A stretch of 64,000 nucleotides of DNA from Lepraria neglecta (lineage: Eukaryota > Ascomycota > Lecanoromycetes > Lecanorales > Stereocaulaceae). Position 1 is the stretch's first letter. Each line of letters begins with the position of its first letter. This document shows positions 47,818 to 61,200 of this stretch, piece by piece. Under the pieces are notes generated by a model. That model did no database searches. It saw only the letters and a program-made list of their open reading frames with translations, and was not told the origin of the DNA. The translations under genes were made by a program, and so were the position numbers. Location: contig CM065649.1 in the NCBI GenBank assembly GCA_033220425.1, positions 2,480,001-2,544,000 on the forward strand, given 5' to 3'.

Positions 47818-50800
47818 TGTTACGAACCACGTTGCGTGCGGTGGTTCTATGGATTGATTCTCAATAGGGATGGAGGTGCAACCTGACAAGAGTCTAAAGC
47901 AGGCTTCAAGTGATGCTAAGCGGGTCTAGTATATAATTAGATGATATATGTTCAGTGCCTAGCCTAAGAGATCTATCGCATATAGTAGACAATTGAATAG
48001 CAAGTTGAGCACGATGCTCCAAGTGGTGAGCAGTGCTCCGCATATATAGACATACGAAATCCATGCCAAGCATTCTTGATCGCACTGATCGCACTGATCG
48101 CACTAATCGCATCTGCGCTCATTGCGACCACTACGCTCATCGCTTAACATGCCAAGCCTTCAGGGTCTGTCCGAGTCGGACACCGACTCGTCGACTCGAA
48201 CCATAACAGGCGCTACGCTCCATGAGCGCATCCCTGATCATATTTCCTGATCGTAATATTAGCTCCCTCTCCCAGATTTCTCGTCCCGAGAAACTATCCA
48301 TCCTTTATACCACCCCGACGTACTAAACGTTTAGACAAACCGACCGTCCGCCGAACGGTATTGGCTAGTGAGCTAAACGAAGTTGTTATACGGCCGTACT
48401 CCCGATGTGTTACCAGCGGCAAATAGTACCTGATGGGTACAGGGTCCGACAGGTGTTCTAACTATATAGGCAGCGGTAGGAAATGCGACCTTATAGTATC
48501 GCCCCTCGAAATACGTCGTATTAAGACGGAATAAAAGGAAGCGTAGTTATAGTTAAAAAATACGCGCGAAGAGCTCGAGGATTATATACGAAAATTAATA
48601 GAGGAATCTATACGTCTTTAGACTACGCTGACACGCCTTTAGATATAGTATAAACATCTTGAAAATAAAAAGCGGAAGATTATAGACCGAGAGATATAGA
48701 ATATTAAGGAGTTAGAAGAAGACTAGCGGTCTATCCCAAGCATTCCTAACGACTAGATATTCAACGTCTCGTCCGAATAATTTGGCTTCCTAGCCGGAAC
48801 CGATTAGTCCTCCTTCTATAACGCTCCCGGAACTCTTGTAGAAGTTCCTAGCAGTTCGTAAGGTTCTTAAGTGGTTCCTAGGTATTTTCGGTATCGTTGT
48901 ACCCTTTCTATTTAACTAGATATTTCTAATCGACCTGATTTAGAATCCTCTCGACCTCGAACTCCGTTTCTTCTTTAATATTATAATGAAATATTTCCTA
49001 CAAGGGTATATTAGAGTCTACTAGCTCTAAGAGTAAGATATAGAATACCGGATATACCTTAGTGTCAGGTAGAAGCTCGAGTTTATAGTTAATAGGTCCT
49101 TTTACCTATTTAATTAAGAATAGTCTAACCTTAATATAATCCAGTTTCTTGCTTAGTCTCGTCGTTCTTATATTTTTTATTAGGAGGTATACTTTATCCC
49201 CCTCTTTTAGCTGAGGAATATTCTTTCTTTTCTTATCGATCTATCCCTTTAACTTCTTATTAGAGCTCTTAATAGACCTTTATATATCCCTATATAAATT
49301 CTTTAGCTCTTCTACCTTAACTAAGGCTCTTTCTATATTAGGTCCCTCCCTTAGTTATAGAAATATATTTATATTCTTTCTATAGTTAGTAAAGAATAGG
49401 GTTAGTCCGGTTATATCTAACCGCTTGTTATTATACGCCAGTTATACTATCGGAAGTAGTGAAACCTAGTTATCCTACTTCCGGTTTATATAATATCTCA
49501 GGTATACTTCTATTATTTGATTTACACGTTCTATCTATCTATTAGTCTATAGGTAATATACTATTAATATCCGAAGTTTAGTTCTAATTACTACTATTAG
49601 CGTTCTCTAGTAGTTAGAAGTGAATAGTTTATCTCTATCGGATATTATCGACTTTGGTATACTATAATCCCTTATCAGCTTATCGAGTAGTATAAAGGCT
49701 AACTAGTCTACCTTATATATCTCCTTGAAAGGTATTATAATTGTATATTTTATAAGTTTATCTATAATGACTATAATCGAGTCGAAGGTATCCTACGTAG
49801 CTAGATCTTTCGAAGGTGGTAGTTTGACCACGAAGTCTATTATAATATTATCCTATAGTAACTCTAGTATAGGAGTAAACTATATTTGTCCGTACTTAGC
49901 GTATCGTATAGCCTTATTCTACTGGCACTCGATATATTCTTTGATATATTATTTAACGCGCGCTCGAAGCTTCGGCACCGCGTATCCTCGTCCTAGGAGT
50001 TCTACTATTTTAGATACTCCTAGGTAACCTTGTAAAGGGTCGTTATAGTAATCCCTAATTACTTCTTCGGTGTATTATTCAGGTAGATAAGTCCTCTCCT
50101 AGTATTTAAGTAATATAGTATCTAGCTAATCCTTCTTTAGGGTTATTGCGAATGTATCGTCTTTGTAGGCCTTTACGATCCTGTTAGTTATATTAGGTCC
50201 CGTTATACAAAGGGTTATAGCTAATACCTAGTATAGTACTAATAATCCGTCCGCTTCTTTCTTTAGGATTGGTCGCTCTGTAACGTTCTTCTCTTCTATA
50301 TAGTCTAATCGCCTACTAAGGGTATCTACTCGACTATTATCCTTCCCTAGGGTATAGGTTATCTTGAACTTGTATTGACCTAGTAGTTCTAACTATTAGA
50401 CCTGTTGTCTATTTAACTCCTTTATTATTATAAAGTTAAGAAGGTTCTTATAGTCCGTAAAGATAGTTAAGTCCGAGCAGCTTTCTATATATACTCGCTA
50501 GTTCTAAAGTATATATACTACGGCAAGTAACTCCTTGTCGTGTATATTATAGTTCTATTCTACTACTAATATCTTCCTTGAATAGTAGGTAACTAGATAC
50601 TATTTTTAGTCTTTTATCTAGTATAAGTATACTCCTATTATAAGATCCGATATGTCCGTTTTAATACGAGCTAGCTCGTTTGTTTAAAAGGTATAGAGTA
50701 CTAGTAGATCTATATATACTTTCTTTAATATGTCGAATGATTTCTATTAGTCTTTTCCCTATATAAACCTAATATCTTTCTTCGTAATATCTATTAGTAG

Positions 50801-53800
50801 TAGTACCTTCTTAGAGTAGCCCTCGATAAACTTCCTGTTAAAGTTAGTAAATCCTAAGAAGCTTTATACTACTTTGACGTCCTGTAGTATAGGCTATTCA
50901 GCTATAGCCTTGATCTTCTCCGGGCTTATACTAATACCTTTTATACTAACTATAAATCCTAGAAACTCTACTAATTCCCTATAGAATTCGTACTTTTCTA
51001 GTTTAAGAAGAAGTTTTACTTATAATAGGCATCCGAGGACGTCCTATATATACTCTATATATTCTTTCTTATTCTTAGAATAAATTAGTATATTATCGAG
51101 GTACGCTATCGCTGTTCGATCTAAGTATACTCGTACAATATTATTAATAAGTGCTTGGCAGGTTACTAGTACGTTAGTAAGTCCAAACGGTATTACTAGG
51201 TACTTATAGTAGCTATATCTCGTTCGGAAGGTAGTCTTCTATTCTTCGCCTCCTTTCATCCGAATTAGATTATATACGCCTCTAAGATCTAGTTTAGTAA
51301 ATATCTTTGCTTTTCTAAGCCAATCCTATAGCTCTCCTATATTTAGTAATAGATATCTATTCTTGATAGTAATATCATTTAACTTTCGATAGTCGACGTA
51401 TAGTCTTAAGCTTCTATCCTTCTTTAGTACAAAGAGGATCGGGTAACCTACTAGTAATTTAGATTCCCGAATAAATCCCTTTTTAAGGTTCTCGTTAATA
51501 TACCCGCGAAGTACTTTAAGTTCCTTTTCTAATAATACGTAAATAGGTCCAAATATTAGTTACTTACTAGGTTCGAGTTCAATCTTATAATTCTATAGCT
51601 GGTACTTAGGTAATACTTCTATATTCGTCTCTTCCTCGAATAAGTATACCTACTTACTATATTCCCGAGGGATAGAGGGTATATTAGTTCCTCCCTTATC
51701 TCTTACTTTATTATCCCGCTAACCTTTACTAGTAACTATAGAGTCGGACTACCTTTTAGTACCGTCCTTATACGAAGCTAAGGTAATATATACCTCGACC
51801 GGTCTTCGGTTTAACTTCTTATCTACTATTAAACACTACTAATATATAGGTATAATCCTGGTAATATTACCGGATTAATCCATCTTAAGTACTCCTCGAG
51901 CCTAATCGATTATTAGGTTATACTTCTTTAACCAAGGTATTCCTAAAATTATATAATAGGTAGCTATCCTAATAATATTAAAGGTAATCTCCTTATAGTA
52001 GTACTAAATTATAATAGGTAACGAAAGTATCTCTTCGTCTACCTTTCCTGTTAATAGTATTAACTCGTCGGCTATCTAAAGATTATACTAGTATAACTTC
52101 TTCTAAGTTAGTATTCTAGTTATCCATACCAGATCTCGTGAGATAAAATTTCTAGTAGCTCTAGAATCTATTATCGCAACGGTCCGCTGTCCGTTAACAA
52201 TTACCGGTATTTTCATATATATATTATATTACGCGGAACATAGATATTATTTAGGGGTTAATATATTAATCTCCTTATAGCTACCCCTACTATAAGGGAT
52301 TACTCTTTTCCCTATACGGGGAGGAATCCTATAAGTTATTTCTCGAACTTGTATTTCTTATAGTCGTTATATAAATATATATACTACTATTATAGGTGGT
52401 ACTGGTTTACTTCTAGACTCTAGCGTCTTATTTGGTTTCTATAGTATACTTCTTCCTTATCTTTCTTACGTAGGAAGTAGCTTAGTTATCGTTTTCTTAC
52501 TAAGTACTAAGGGTATCTATCGTCCTTATACTTATAGTACTAGTAATTACTATAGGATGATTTTATTAGAACTCCTAGTTCCTTTCTACGGTTAATTCTA
52601 TAATAGTTATAACTATTCTCTATATACTATCTCTAGTAGACTTCCTTATATTTAGAGTAATAGTAGTTATACCTAAAGTCTAAGATACTAAAATTATTCT
52701 AGAATTCTCTTAGTCTTTCTTCCTCTAAGTATTCTCTTCTCTCCTTAGATATAGTAGATCTAGGTTCGGGTATTATCGGTAGTCCTTTTCTTTTGATTAT
52801 AACTTCCTATTCTAATTCTTCCTTATCCTAATCCTACTCGGGTTACTTTCCCTAGGCGTTACTGCTATCTCTAATATATAGCTTCCCTATCCGAGTATTG
52901 GCTTTATTCGTGAAGCTGTTATTAGAGAACTCCTCGTCTCCTAAGTTAGATTCTTCTTCTAGTTACTAGCCGTCGACTTCGTTCTATATTAGTAAGATTC
53001 TGCTAGAATTACTATCCTGGTCCTGTACCTTTTCTAGTACATTTAGCTACTGTCGATATACTATATTTTTCGACTTATAGTCTCTAGCGAAGTGGCCCGG
53101 TTTACTATAGCTATAATACGTGAGTATTTTCTTTCTGCCCCCTTGCTACTTCTTGCCCCTAGCTAGCCCTCTAAAGGCCTATTTACCTTTCTTCTCCGTG
53201 AAATCCAGTTCTATTAGCGCTAGTCTATAAGGGTTATATTCTTTATAACCTAGGCGGTAGCTCTTCGATTTAGTAAAAAAGCTTGAGTGTCCTATCCCGC
53301 CGACTCCTCTATCGTACCTTTTTTCTATAGTCCTTTCAAATAACTTGTCGTTAATTTCGATTACTTCTTCGATTAGTTTATTAAGGGTATTAAGGATAAT
53401 CTCTAACCTTATAAGTTCGTCCTTAATATTATCCTTCAGACCTCTTCAGTATATAGTTATTAATATATTATTATCCTAGTTAGTCTTTACTATATACTAC
53501 TAGAACTAAGTCGAATATTCCGATATAGACTTCTTCTAAGTTAAGTGCTAGATAGTTCGTATCGCTGTATTAACTTCGTTAGATAGTCCGAATATACGGC
53601 AGATTTCAAGCCTGAACATTACTATACTTTCTATCTACTACTTAATCTTACTATCCTTATCGTTATCTTCTATATACTTTTTTAGGAACGGATTAACCTA
53701 TTTTTAGGCTCTCCTACGTAAGTAAGTAATAGTAAAGATAGGATATCGTTATATAGGTATAAGGTCCCCTTAGAACTTCAGATACAATAATACCTAGGAT

Positions 53801-54420
53801 AGCTATCCCTCGAGCTTGTCTCTCTCTCCATAGTATAAGTCGGGCTAGGCTATCTTGATATACCTGCTAAGTCCTTCGTTAATAGTAGGGCATCTCTATC
53901 TACTTCCTCCTCCTAAGGAGCTTAGGGTAGGTACCCTAGGGTCTCTTAGTATAGCACTTATCCTTAAGGGTACTCAAAGTATTACAAACCACGTTGCGTG
54001 CGGTAGTTCTATAGATTGATTCTTAATAGGGATAGAGGTACAACCTAACAAGAGTCTAAAGCAGGCTTCAAGTGATACTAAGCGGGTCTAGTATATGATT
54101 AGATGATATATATTCAGTGCCTAGCCTAAGAGATCTATCGTATATAGTAGACAATTGAATAGCAAGTTGAGCACGATGCTCCAAGTGGTAAGCAGTGCTC
54201 CGCATATATAGATATACGAAATCCATACCAAGCATTCTTGATCGCACTGATCGCACTAATCGCACTAATCGCATCTGCGCTCATTGCGACCACTGCGCTC
54301 ATCGCTTAACATGCCAAGCCTTCAGGGTCTGTCCGAGTCGGACACCGACTCGTCGACTCGAACCATGACGGGCGCTACGCTCCATGAGCGCATCCCTGAT
54401 CATATTTCCTGATCGTAACA
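47818..54420 (-). mobile_element. LTR element C, Ty3/Gypsy fossil
   Basis: 6603 bp with 441-bp LTRs at 47818-48258 and 53980-54420, whose ends are TGTTACGA...TCGTAACA, and a perfect 5-bp target duplication AAAGT on both sides. Coding runs on minus: gag with a CCHC-like knuckle at about 53.1 kb, protease near 52.1 kb, RT with a YLDN-type motif at about 51.1 kb, RNase H near 50.5 kb, then integrase (GYLGVSKIVELL at about 50.0 kb; DFVVKLPPSKD at about 49.8 kb). A purine-rich tract abuts the 3' LTR near 48265. RT-RH-IN order fixes Ty3/Gypsy. The layout is complete, but the interior is heavily broken. By eye the LTRs differ at about 20 sites, all transitions, so RIP rather than a clock. Confidence 0.88.
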
Positions 54421-56049
54421 AAAGTACTTAGATTACTAGCTATTCCCCTTTGCTTTCTCCTATCTTTAGTAGATATTTCGCGCTATAGTCTTCCTTGAAT
54501 ATCCGCTACTAAAATCTAGATATACTACGTACTTATATACTAAATACAAGCTGTAGGTAAAAGGGAATATAATTTATAGCCCTAACTTGCTAGATTGTAA
54601 TCGTATTTGATACGAACTATATACGCTACTATACTCCTTTATAATATATTATCTTAAGTTATAATCTTCCTTATAATACCCTTCTATTAATATAGACTCT
54701 TTTAACTAAAACTATTATTAAATGAAGGGAGAAATCTACTCGAAAGTCAAGTAGTTATACCTATACTTAATATAGATACTATATAGGGAATAGCCTACGC
54801 GTCGAATAATATCGAGTATTAGATAGTATTCGAGTCGGATAACTCTCGATATCCGAGTCGAACAGCGCTTGATATACTTGGTATTCAAGTTAGACATCGC
54901 TTATTATATACTAATTACTATAGGCTTAGTACGGAATTATTCTTTATATATTATATATCGACCTTTTAATCCTTTCCTATACTCCTTTCTCTTACTACTA
55001 ATATATTAATTAATACTCTATATATTATATATATACCCGCTATAGAATACTAGTACGAGCCCGTAGCTATTACCGCCGACGTTTTCCCCTCCTCTCTAGC
55101 CTCTTTACCTTCTACCGAATTCTACGAAAATACTAACCCTAGGAATTAGATAGTCTCGGTTATTTCGCGTAGCCTTATAGTTAAATAGGCCTACTATAAG
55201 GAGATTCGAGTAGTATTAAAGAAAGAGATAGAAAGGAGATATATTATTAGCACGTCCCTAGGGATACCGGAGAACTAGGCCAAACTCGGTAAGGCCTTAT
55301 AGTAGTTAGAAATAGTATTTCCCTCTATTTTCATACCTAGAATCCCCTAACCCTAGCTAGAGAGTTATAAATTAGATATAGCTAGAAAGATTAATAATAC
55401 CTATAATTACTATCGCAATCGCAGAAGGCGTACTATACCGTCTCTCTCTACGGATAGTACTCTATATATAGCGCGTCCGCTTACCTTTAGTAAAATAGGA
55501 TTCTATATCCGGTCGATAGAGATAACGGCAAATATACTTTTCTTTACCTCCGATATTATTAAGGAGAAAAAACCTCTAGCTAGTATTATATTAGACGAGA
55601 TCGAATTTAGAATATTTAAAGAGGTCTTATATAAGGACGGTATCTATAATAGCTCGACTAACCGAATTCTTTATTATATTAGCAAAAACGATATCGAAGT
55701 TAATCACGCCTGTAAATTCAAGGTAGCTACCTTATAGATATATAATATAGGCGAGAATCCTATCTCGTTTTATATTAAGACGCGCCTATAAGGTATATAT
55801 CTTATACTTTACTTCGATTATACTCCTACTAACTATACTCTAGTAAAACGGCGGGCCCGCGTAAAATATTAAATAATAGGTATACCTTACGTCCGTTTCC
55901 GCGATATATTAGTAAACCTAGTTAATTATAGTACGCCGATACTACTAAATTATATACTCTAGTATTCTTCTTCGTTCTAACTTAGTAAAGGGCCTCTACT
56001 TCTTTATATTTTATTCTTCCTATTATTACTATCCCTATTATACCTCTAT
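54421..56049. other. Unassigned RIP-affected sequence
   Basis: Starts with the target duplication of element C. It contains several CCGAGTCG-type motifs (54830-54865). A plus-strand coding-like stretch at about 55.05-56.0 kb is not similar to the N-terminal part of SNF2 copy 1. No domain recognised. Confidence 0.3.
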
Positions 56050-58190
56050 ATAATCTTACCGGGCTAGATATTCTTCTCTTATAGTATAACCTAAGAATAT
56101 AACCTATAATATATAGAATCCTCTACGCGAAGACTCTACTACCTCTCCCGCTAAATTCCCTGCCCTAAAGCCTTATAAATTCTCCCCCTTAATTAAGCAA
56201 GCCTACTAGTATTTCCTACCCGGCCTCTAAATAATCCTATACTTATCTGTTCCGATATAAATAATAGTAGCTATACTAGTAATTAGGAAGAGAAGGAGTA
56301 AGAGAAGGAAGGGGATACTATAGAAGAGGACGAGGAGAAGGCGTTAAAGGTTAGCAAGGCCTATAATAGTAGGGTTCCGAAGTTATATAATATCGAGATA
56401 GGTAGGTTAATAGTAGCTAGAGTAGCTGCGAAAGATCTAGAGGTATTAGAATAGGAGGATCGCGACAGGATATAAGTGCTTCAACCTCTACCTTACTATT
56501 TACTTACTACTAAATACTACCCTAGTATTAATATAACCAAGGTAGAGGACTATCTATAATAGTCTCAGAAAACGTAGTAGTATATAGAGTTATTATTTTA
56601 GCTATAGAAGGGAAACTAGTCTATATAGAATACACGAAACCTCCGTAGATTATTATCTATTATAGCCCCCAACGGCAAAATAAAGAAGATCGTACCGTTT
56701 ATTCATTAGCTATACTACGCGGCTTAGATAAGATAGTAGGCTTTCTAATAGGGGGGAGCTATCTACGGGCGAGATTCTAGTTTAGGGATATCTAAACTAA
56801 ATTATTACTTCTATTAAGGACTCTAGTCAACTCGGACAATATAGATATTCGACTCGGGCAACGCTAACGTCTAACTCTATCTAGATCGAAATCCATATAT
56901 ATAAAATCATCTAACAATTCGAAACGTCGCCTTATCACAATAAGTATCTCTTACTAGAGAGATTAAAGCTACGGAGTTATTATAATATATATCTATCGGC
57001 TTATAAATAGAATATTAGTTATCTATATATTAAGAATAGCGCCGCCCGGAATATTAGCGTAGCGAAGTCAGGTATTATTCTTACTATCGTACTAGCGAAA
57101 GTAGTAGGTAATTAGTTACAATAGTAGACGAAGATAATCGATATAAAGCGGACGCTATATACTTAAGATATCTCTAGGACTACCGATCTAGTATAACTAC
57201 CTCCCTACGAGATTCGTTATATTATATACCCGCCTTTACTAGTATAAAATATAGCTCTTCGCGCCAAGGATCAAAGGATCTAAGACAAAGCGAAAGTAAA
57301 ATATACTAGATAATATATAATTACTTATAAGGCTAGCAAGGAGATACCTGCGCTAACGACTACCAACCACTTTAAATATATATATGAACTACGCGCCGCT
57401 ACTATAGTCCTAAGCCTTCTAGGATTCGCTCGGCTTAATAACCTATCTCTATATACGGATGAGCTCGAAGGGGGGGATTTATATAACGGCGGCGAGGGTT
57501 ACACGAACTTTATAGAGTTAGCTAATCTAAGAGAAGACTAGACTAAATACCCGCTAGCTAGTATCTATATCTATTATATCGAATATTTTGTTAATAATAG
57601 TCCGAAGTTAGTTATATTAAAGGATTTAATTATTAAACTAAGGGAGGATATCGTCGGAAGACCGTAATAACTATCTATAATTACTAAGCTATCTACTACT
57701 ATATATATTCTGGCGATAGTAGGTCTATAGCTCTTCCGCTATTTCGCCTTAGCTTTATACTAACCTTACTCTAGTAGTTTAAAAGGTATTATCCTAATAA
57801 ATAACTATAGCGTGGCTCGGCCTTACCTTCCGGGAAACGAGATGAATTATTCGTATAGATATACCAAGGAGATAACTATTATTACTTTGTTCCCCCTACG
57901 AACTACGTTCTTGAAACCGGTATTACCCTTACCTATACCTCTAGAAGTATAAATATAGATATAGACTAGATAAAGTGCTATAGGATTTAATACTATAGGC
58001 GGGTTATTCGGTAGTAATAGTAAAGATAGAAGGTATATAAGTATAGTATATTTCTAGATAAGGTAAAGGGATCTTAATTCAATTATTATCTAGATAGGCG
58101 GATAGAAAGCTCTTAGTAAAAGTAGATATAATATAATAGAATTAACCTATAGGTATTGCTAGTAGTAAATTTAAGGACTAGTTTAAATGT
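56050..58190 (+). pseudogene. SNF2-family ATPase gene, RIP-degraded copy 2
   Basis: Resembles copy 1 from its acidic linker on: the segments at 56.05-56.7 kb match 44.88-45.5 kb, and 57.2-58.0 kb match 46.7-47.5 kb, in the same order and orientation. The part with motif I and the middle of the ATPase is shorter than in copy 1. Its upstream neighbour also differs, so the two copies are not a simple recent tandem. Divergence is mostly transitions plus small gaps. It ends just before the LTR of element B. Confidence 0.55.
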
Positions 58191-58251
58191 TATAAATAGT
58201 AGACCCCGTTATTCGAATTAGAGACTAGAGAAACTACACTATTTAACTCAA

Positions 58252-61200
58252 TATGAGGTATACTCCCCGTTAGCGGGCCGTTATCGCTCCGTGAACTAGG
58301 CTCCTCGCTAGCGGACCGTTGCTGCGCCCTAGGATCTGCGTCCCGCGGGCGCTACGATGTCGGACTACGGCTTAGCTCTTCGCTAGCGTTACGCTACTAT
58401 ATACAAAGGTATTTAAAGACGTAAAGTAGTTATATTACTAGTATAGTATAGATAGTTCTATATTAGAACTAATTACTAAGGATCCTCAGGAAAGAAGTGG
58501 GTAGACCGCTCCTTAAGCTTCTTCCTACAGGTAATATATAGCCGCTATTAGGCAGCTAGCGTACCACTAAGAACCTAGCTCCTAATAGCTGCCAAGTCGG
58601 TCGAATATCATTCCGATCCACGCTAGCACTCCGTGTACTAAGAGATATTAGAATAGCTTTACTAACAAGGCAGACCCCTTCCAATATAATAGTTAGTATT
58701 ATAATTATCTCCCTTCTTAAGCACTAGCCCTCTAGTATAAACCTGTAGCGGCGCGTATTCGTAGCGTACACCGATAGTAGGGCTAGATAGTTATATATAG
58801 AGCTCGTTAAAAACCTTCTAAAACCCGATAGGAAAAAGGAGGGAAAAGAGTCTCTACTTTATACAAGCTCCGAAATAATACAAGTATATTTACTACCGTA
58901 GTAACGAGATTACAAGGTGAATTTATTTCGAAGTGAATCTCGTGCAACGCTAGCTAACCGCCGTTACAATATTAAAAACCCTATAGATTCCCCTTTCACT
59001 TTCTTCCTTTATAACTCCTACTACTTATAGTATATAATCTATAATCTAATACTCCTTTAATAGGTATAGACCCTGATTAATAATAGATTATCTCGTTATA
59101 ATAATTTTCGATTCCTAAGTAAATAGAGCTATCGCGGAGTCGTTATAGAATACTATTAATATCTTAATAGTTAATAATAGTAGTAGTACTAGAAGTAAGT
59201 GTAATTTAATACGCAAGAGCCCCGCTATCGGGGTACTACTGATATTCGTAGTAGCGGACCTCCCGTATAGGCCGTGCCTTCGGGTATAAGTCTAGTACTA
59301 CTATAGGCTGGTACCTCCTTATACTCGGTATAAGGGGGTACGATATAGAGTGAACTATTATATTATAGTATAGGTATCACTTAATATTCTACCTGCGTTC
59401 CGCTAATATTAAAGATACTACTAGAGTTTGGGGCAGAGGCCTAGGCGCTCTCTACTAAGTCAGCCGGTAGTATAGTAGCGGCGGGCGTGTCACGCCTATT
59501 AGTCTAACGTATTAGGGACCTGCTTCGGCAGGTTACCTAGTAGTATAAGGACTACAGTATAACCCCCGCCACGTCGGGCCATCGGTCGGCTCAGTAGGTG
59601 GCCGACCTGGAGGGGAGGGTGCGGGTATTAGTAAGAATTCCGAATCTGTAAGTTAACTCCGCTAACTCGCCGCAGGAGGTAAGTTATATCCTATTCTTTC
59701 CTTCTCTATCCTTCTATTATACCGCTTTTCTTAACTCCGCTTATACGCCTTATATACTATATATATACCGACTAATTTCTTCCAGGATAAGGTAGAAGGG
59801 CTACGCGTTATAAGCGCAGAGGTAAGTATAGCGGAGGAGAGTAAGGAGGAGGAAGAGGAGAGTAAGGAGGAAGAGGAAGAGGAAGAGGAAGAGGAAGAGG
59901 AAGAGGAAGAGGAAGAGGAAGAGGAAGAGGAAGAGGAAGAGGAAGAGGAAGAGGAAGAGGAAGAGAAAGAGGAAGAGGAAGAGGAAGAGGAAGAGGAAGA
60001 GAAAGAGGAAGAGGAAGAGGAAGAGGAAGAGGAAGAGGAAGAGGAAGAGGAAGAGGAAGAGGAAGAGGAAGAGGAAGAGGAAGAGGAAGAGGAAGAGGAA
60101 GAGGAAGAGGAAGAGGAGTAGGAGGGGTTTAGGGAAAGTAGGGAGGATGACGAAGAGGAGGTAGAGGAAGAAGAGGAGGTAGAGGAAGAGGAGGTAAGCT
60201 CTAGCGTACCGCCTGTTACCGCTATATACTAAGTTATATAGCTACCTGCAAGCCAACCTCGGAGCGACGTTATTCGAGGTACCGTATTAGAGGATCTAGA
60301 GGAGAGGAGGATAGAGGAGAGGAAGGTAAGGAGGAGGGAGAAGAGAAAAGAGAGGAGGAGAGCTATAAAAGCAGCGAAGAGGGTAAGCGATATCGCTCCG
60401 CTACCGCCGCTTATACTAACTTTCCAGGCTTAGTCCTCTTAGATTATATTCTTACTTTTTCCTTTTAGTATTCTAGTATTTAGCGGCTCGGCGATAGAAC
60501 TGCAGGGTTTTATAGTTATATTCAATTAAGATAACTTTCTCCTACGCTTCCTTCCGCGTCCTATATACTCCTTATACTTATACTTAAGGACTAGCGTATT
60601 AATAAGTTTATCCTCTAGTAACTATTAGTTATAGATATCACCCTATCTAGTCTACTTAACCTTGTACTATATACCTTCCTTATTCTTTACCTTATTAATA
60701 ATTTCTTCTACCTCCTACTATTCTTTATTATCAATAAGTTCTAGGGGCTATATAAAATCCGCTAACTCCGTACTATCGCGTAAATAATAGGGTTTAAGTA
60801 AGGATATATAAAAGGTATTATAGATACGATAATCCGGGGGTAGTATAAGTCGGTACGCCTGCGCTCTAACCTTATCTTTAATTCTAAAAGGGCCGACGAA
60901 CCAATAGGATAGCTTCTTACTTAGCCACCTTTACTTAAGGTTTTTGGCTAATAGTATTACTAATTAGCCTACTTAGTACTCTTTAGGCTTGTATTCTTAG
61001 TTATAATACTTCGCCTGCGCCTTAATAGCTCCCTGCTAATACTCCTTAATCGTTTTATAATAGTACTATAACCGCTCTACCCGTTCCTTTACTAATAGTA
61101 TCTCCCTCCTTAGGGAACCGTCCCCGGCTTCCCAATGAATTTCGGGGTTATAACCGTATCCCGCAAAAAACGGCGAGCAGCCAATAGAGCTATAGAGGCT

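Noticed and set aside
49725-50027. 100-residue plus-strand ORF
   Set aside because: Antisense to the integrase region of element C; chance frame in RIP-altered DNA.
47906-54274. Two similar 68-residue minus-strand ORFs (47906-48112 and 54068-54274)
   Set aside because: Both lie inside the LTR pair of element C and are similar only because the LTRs are.
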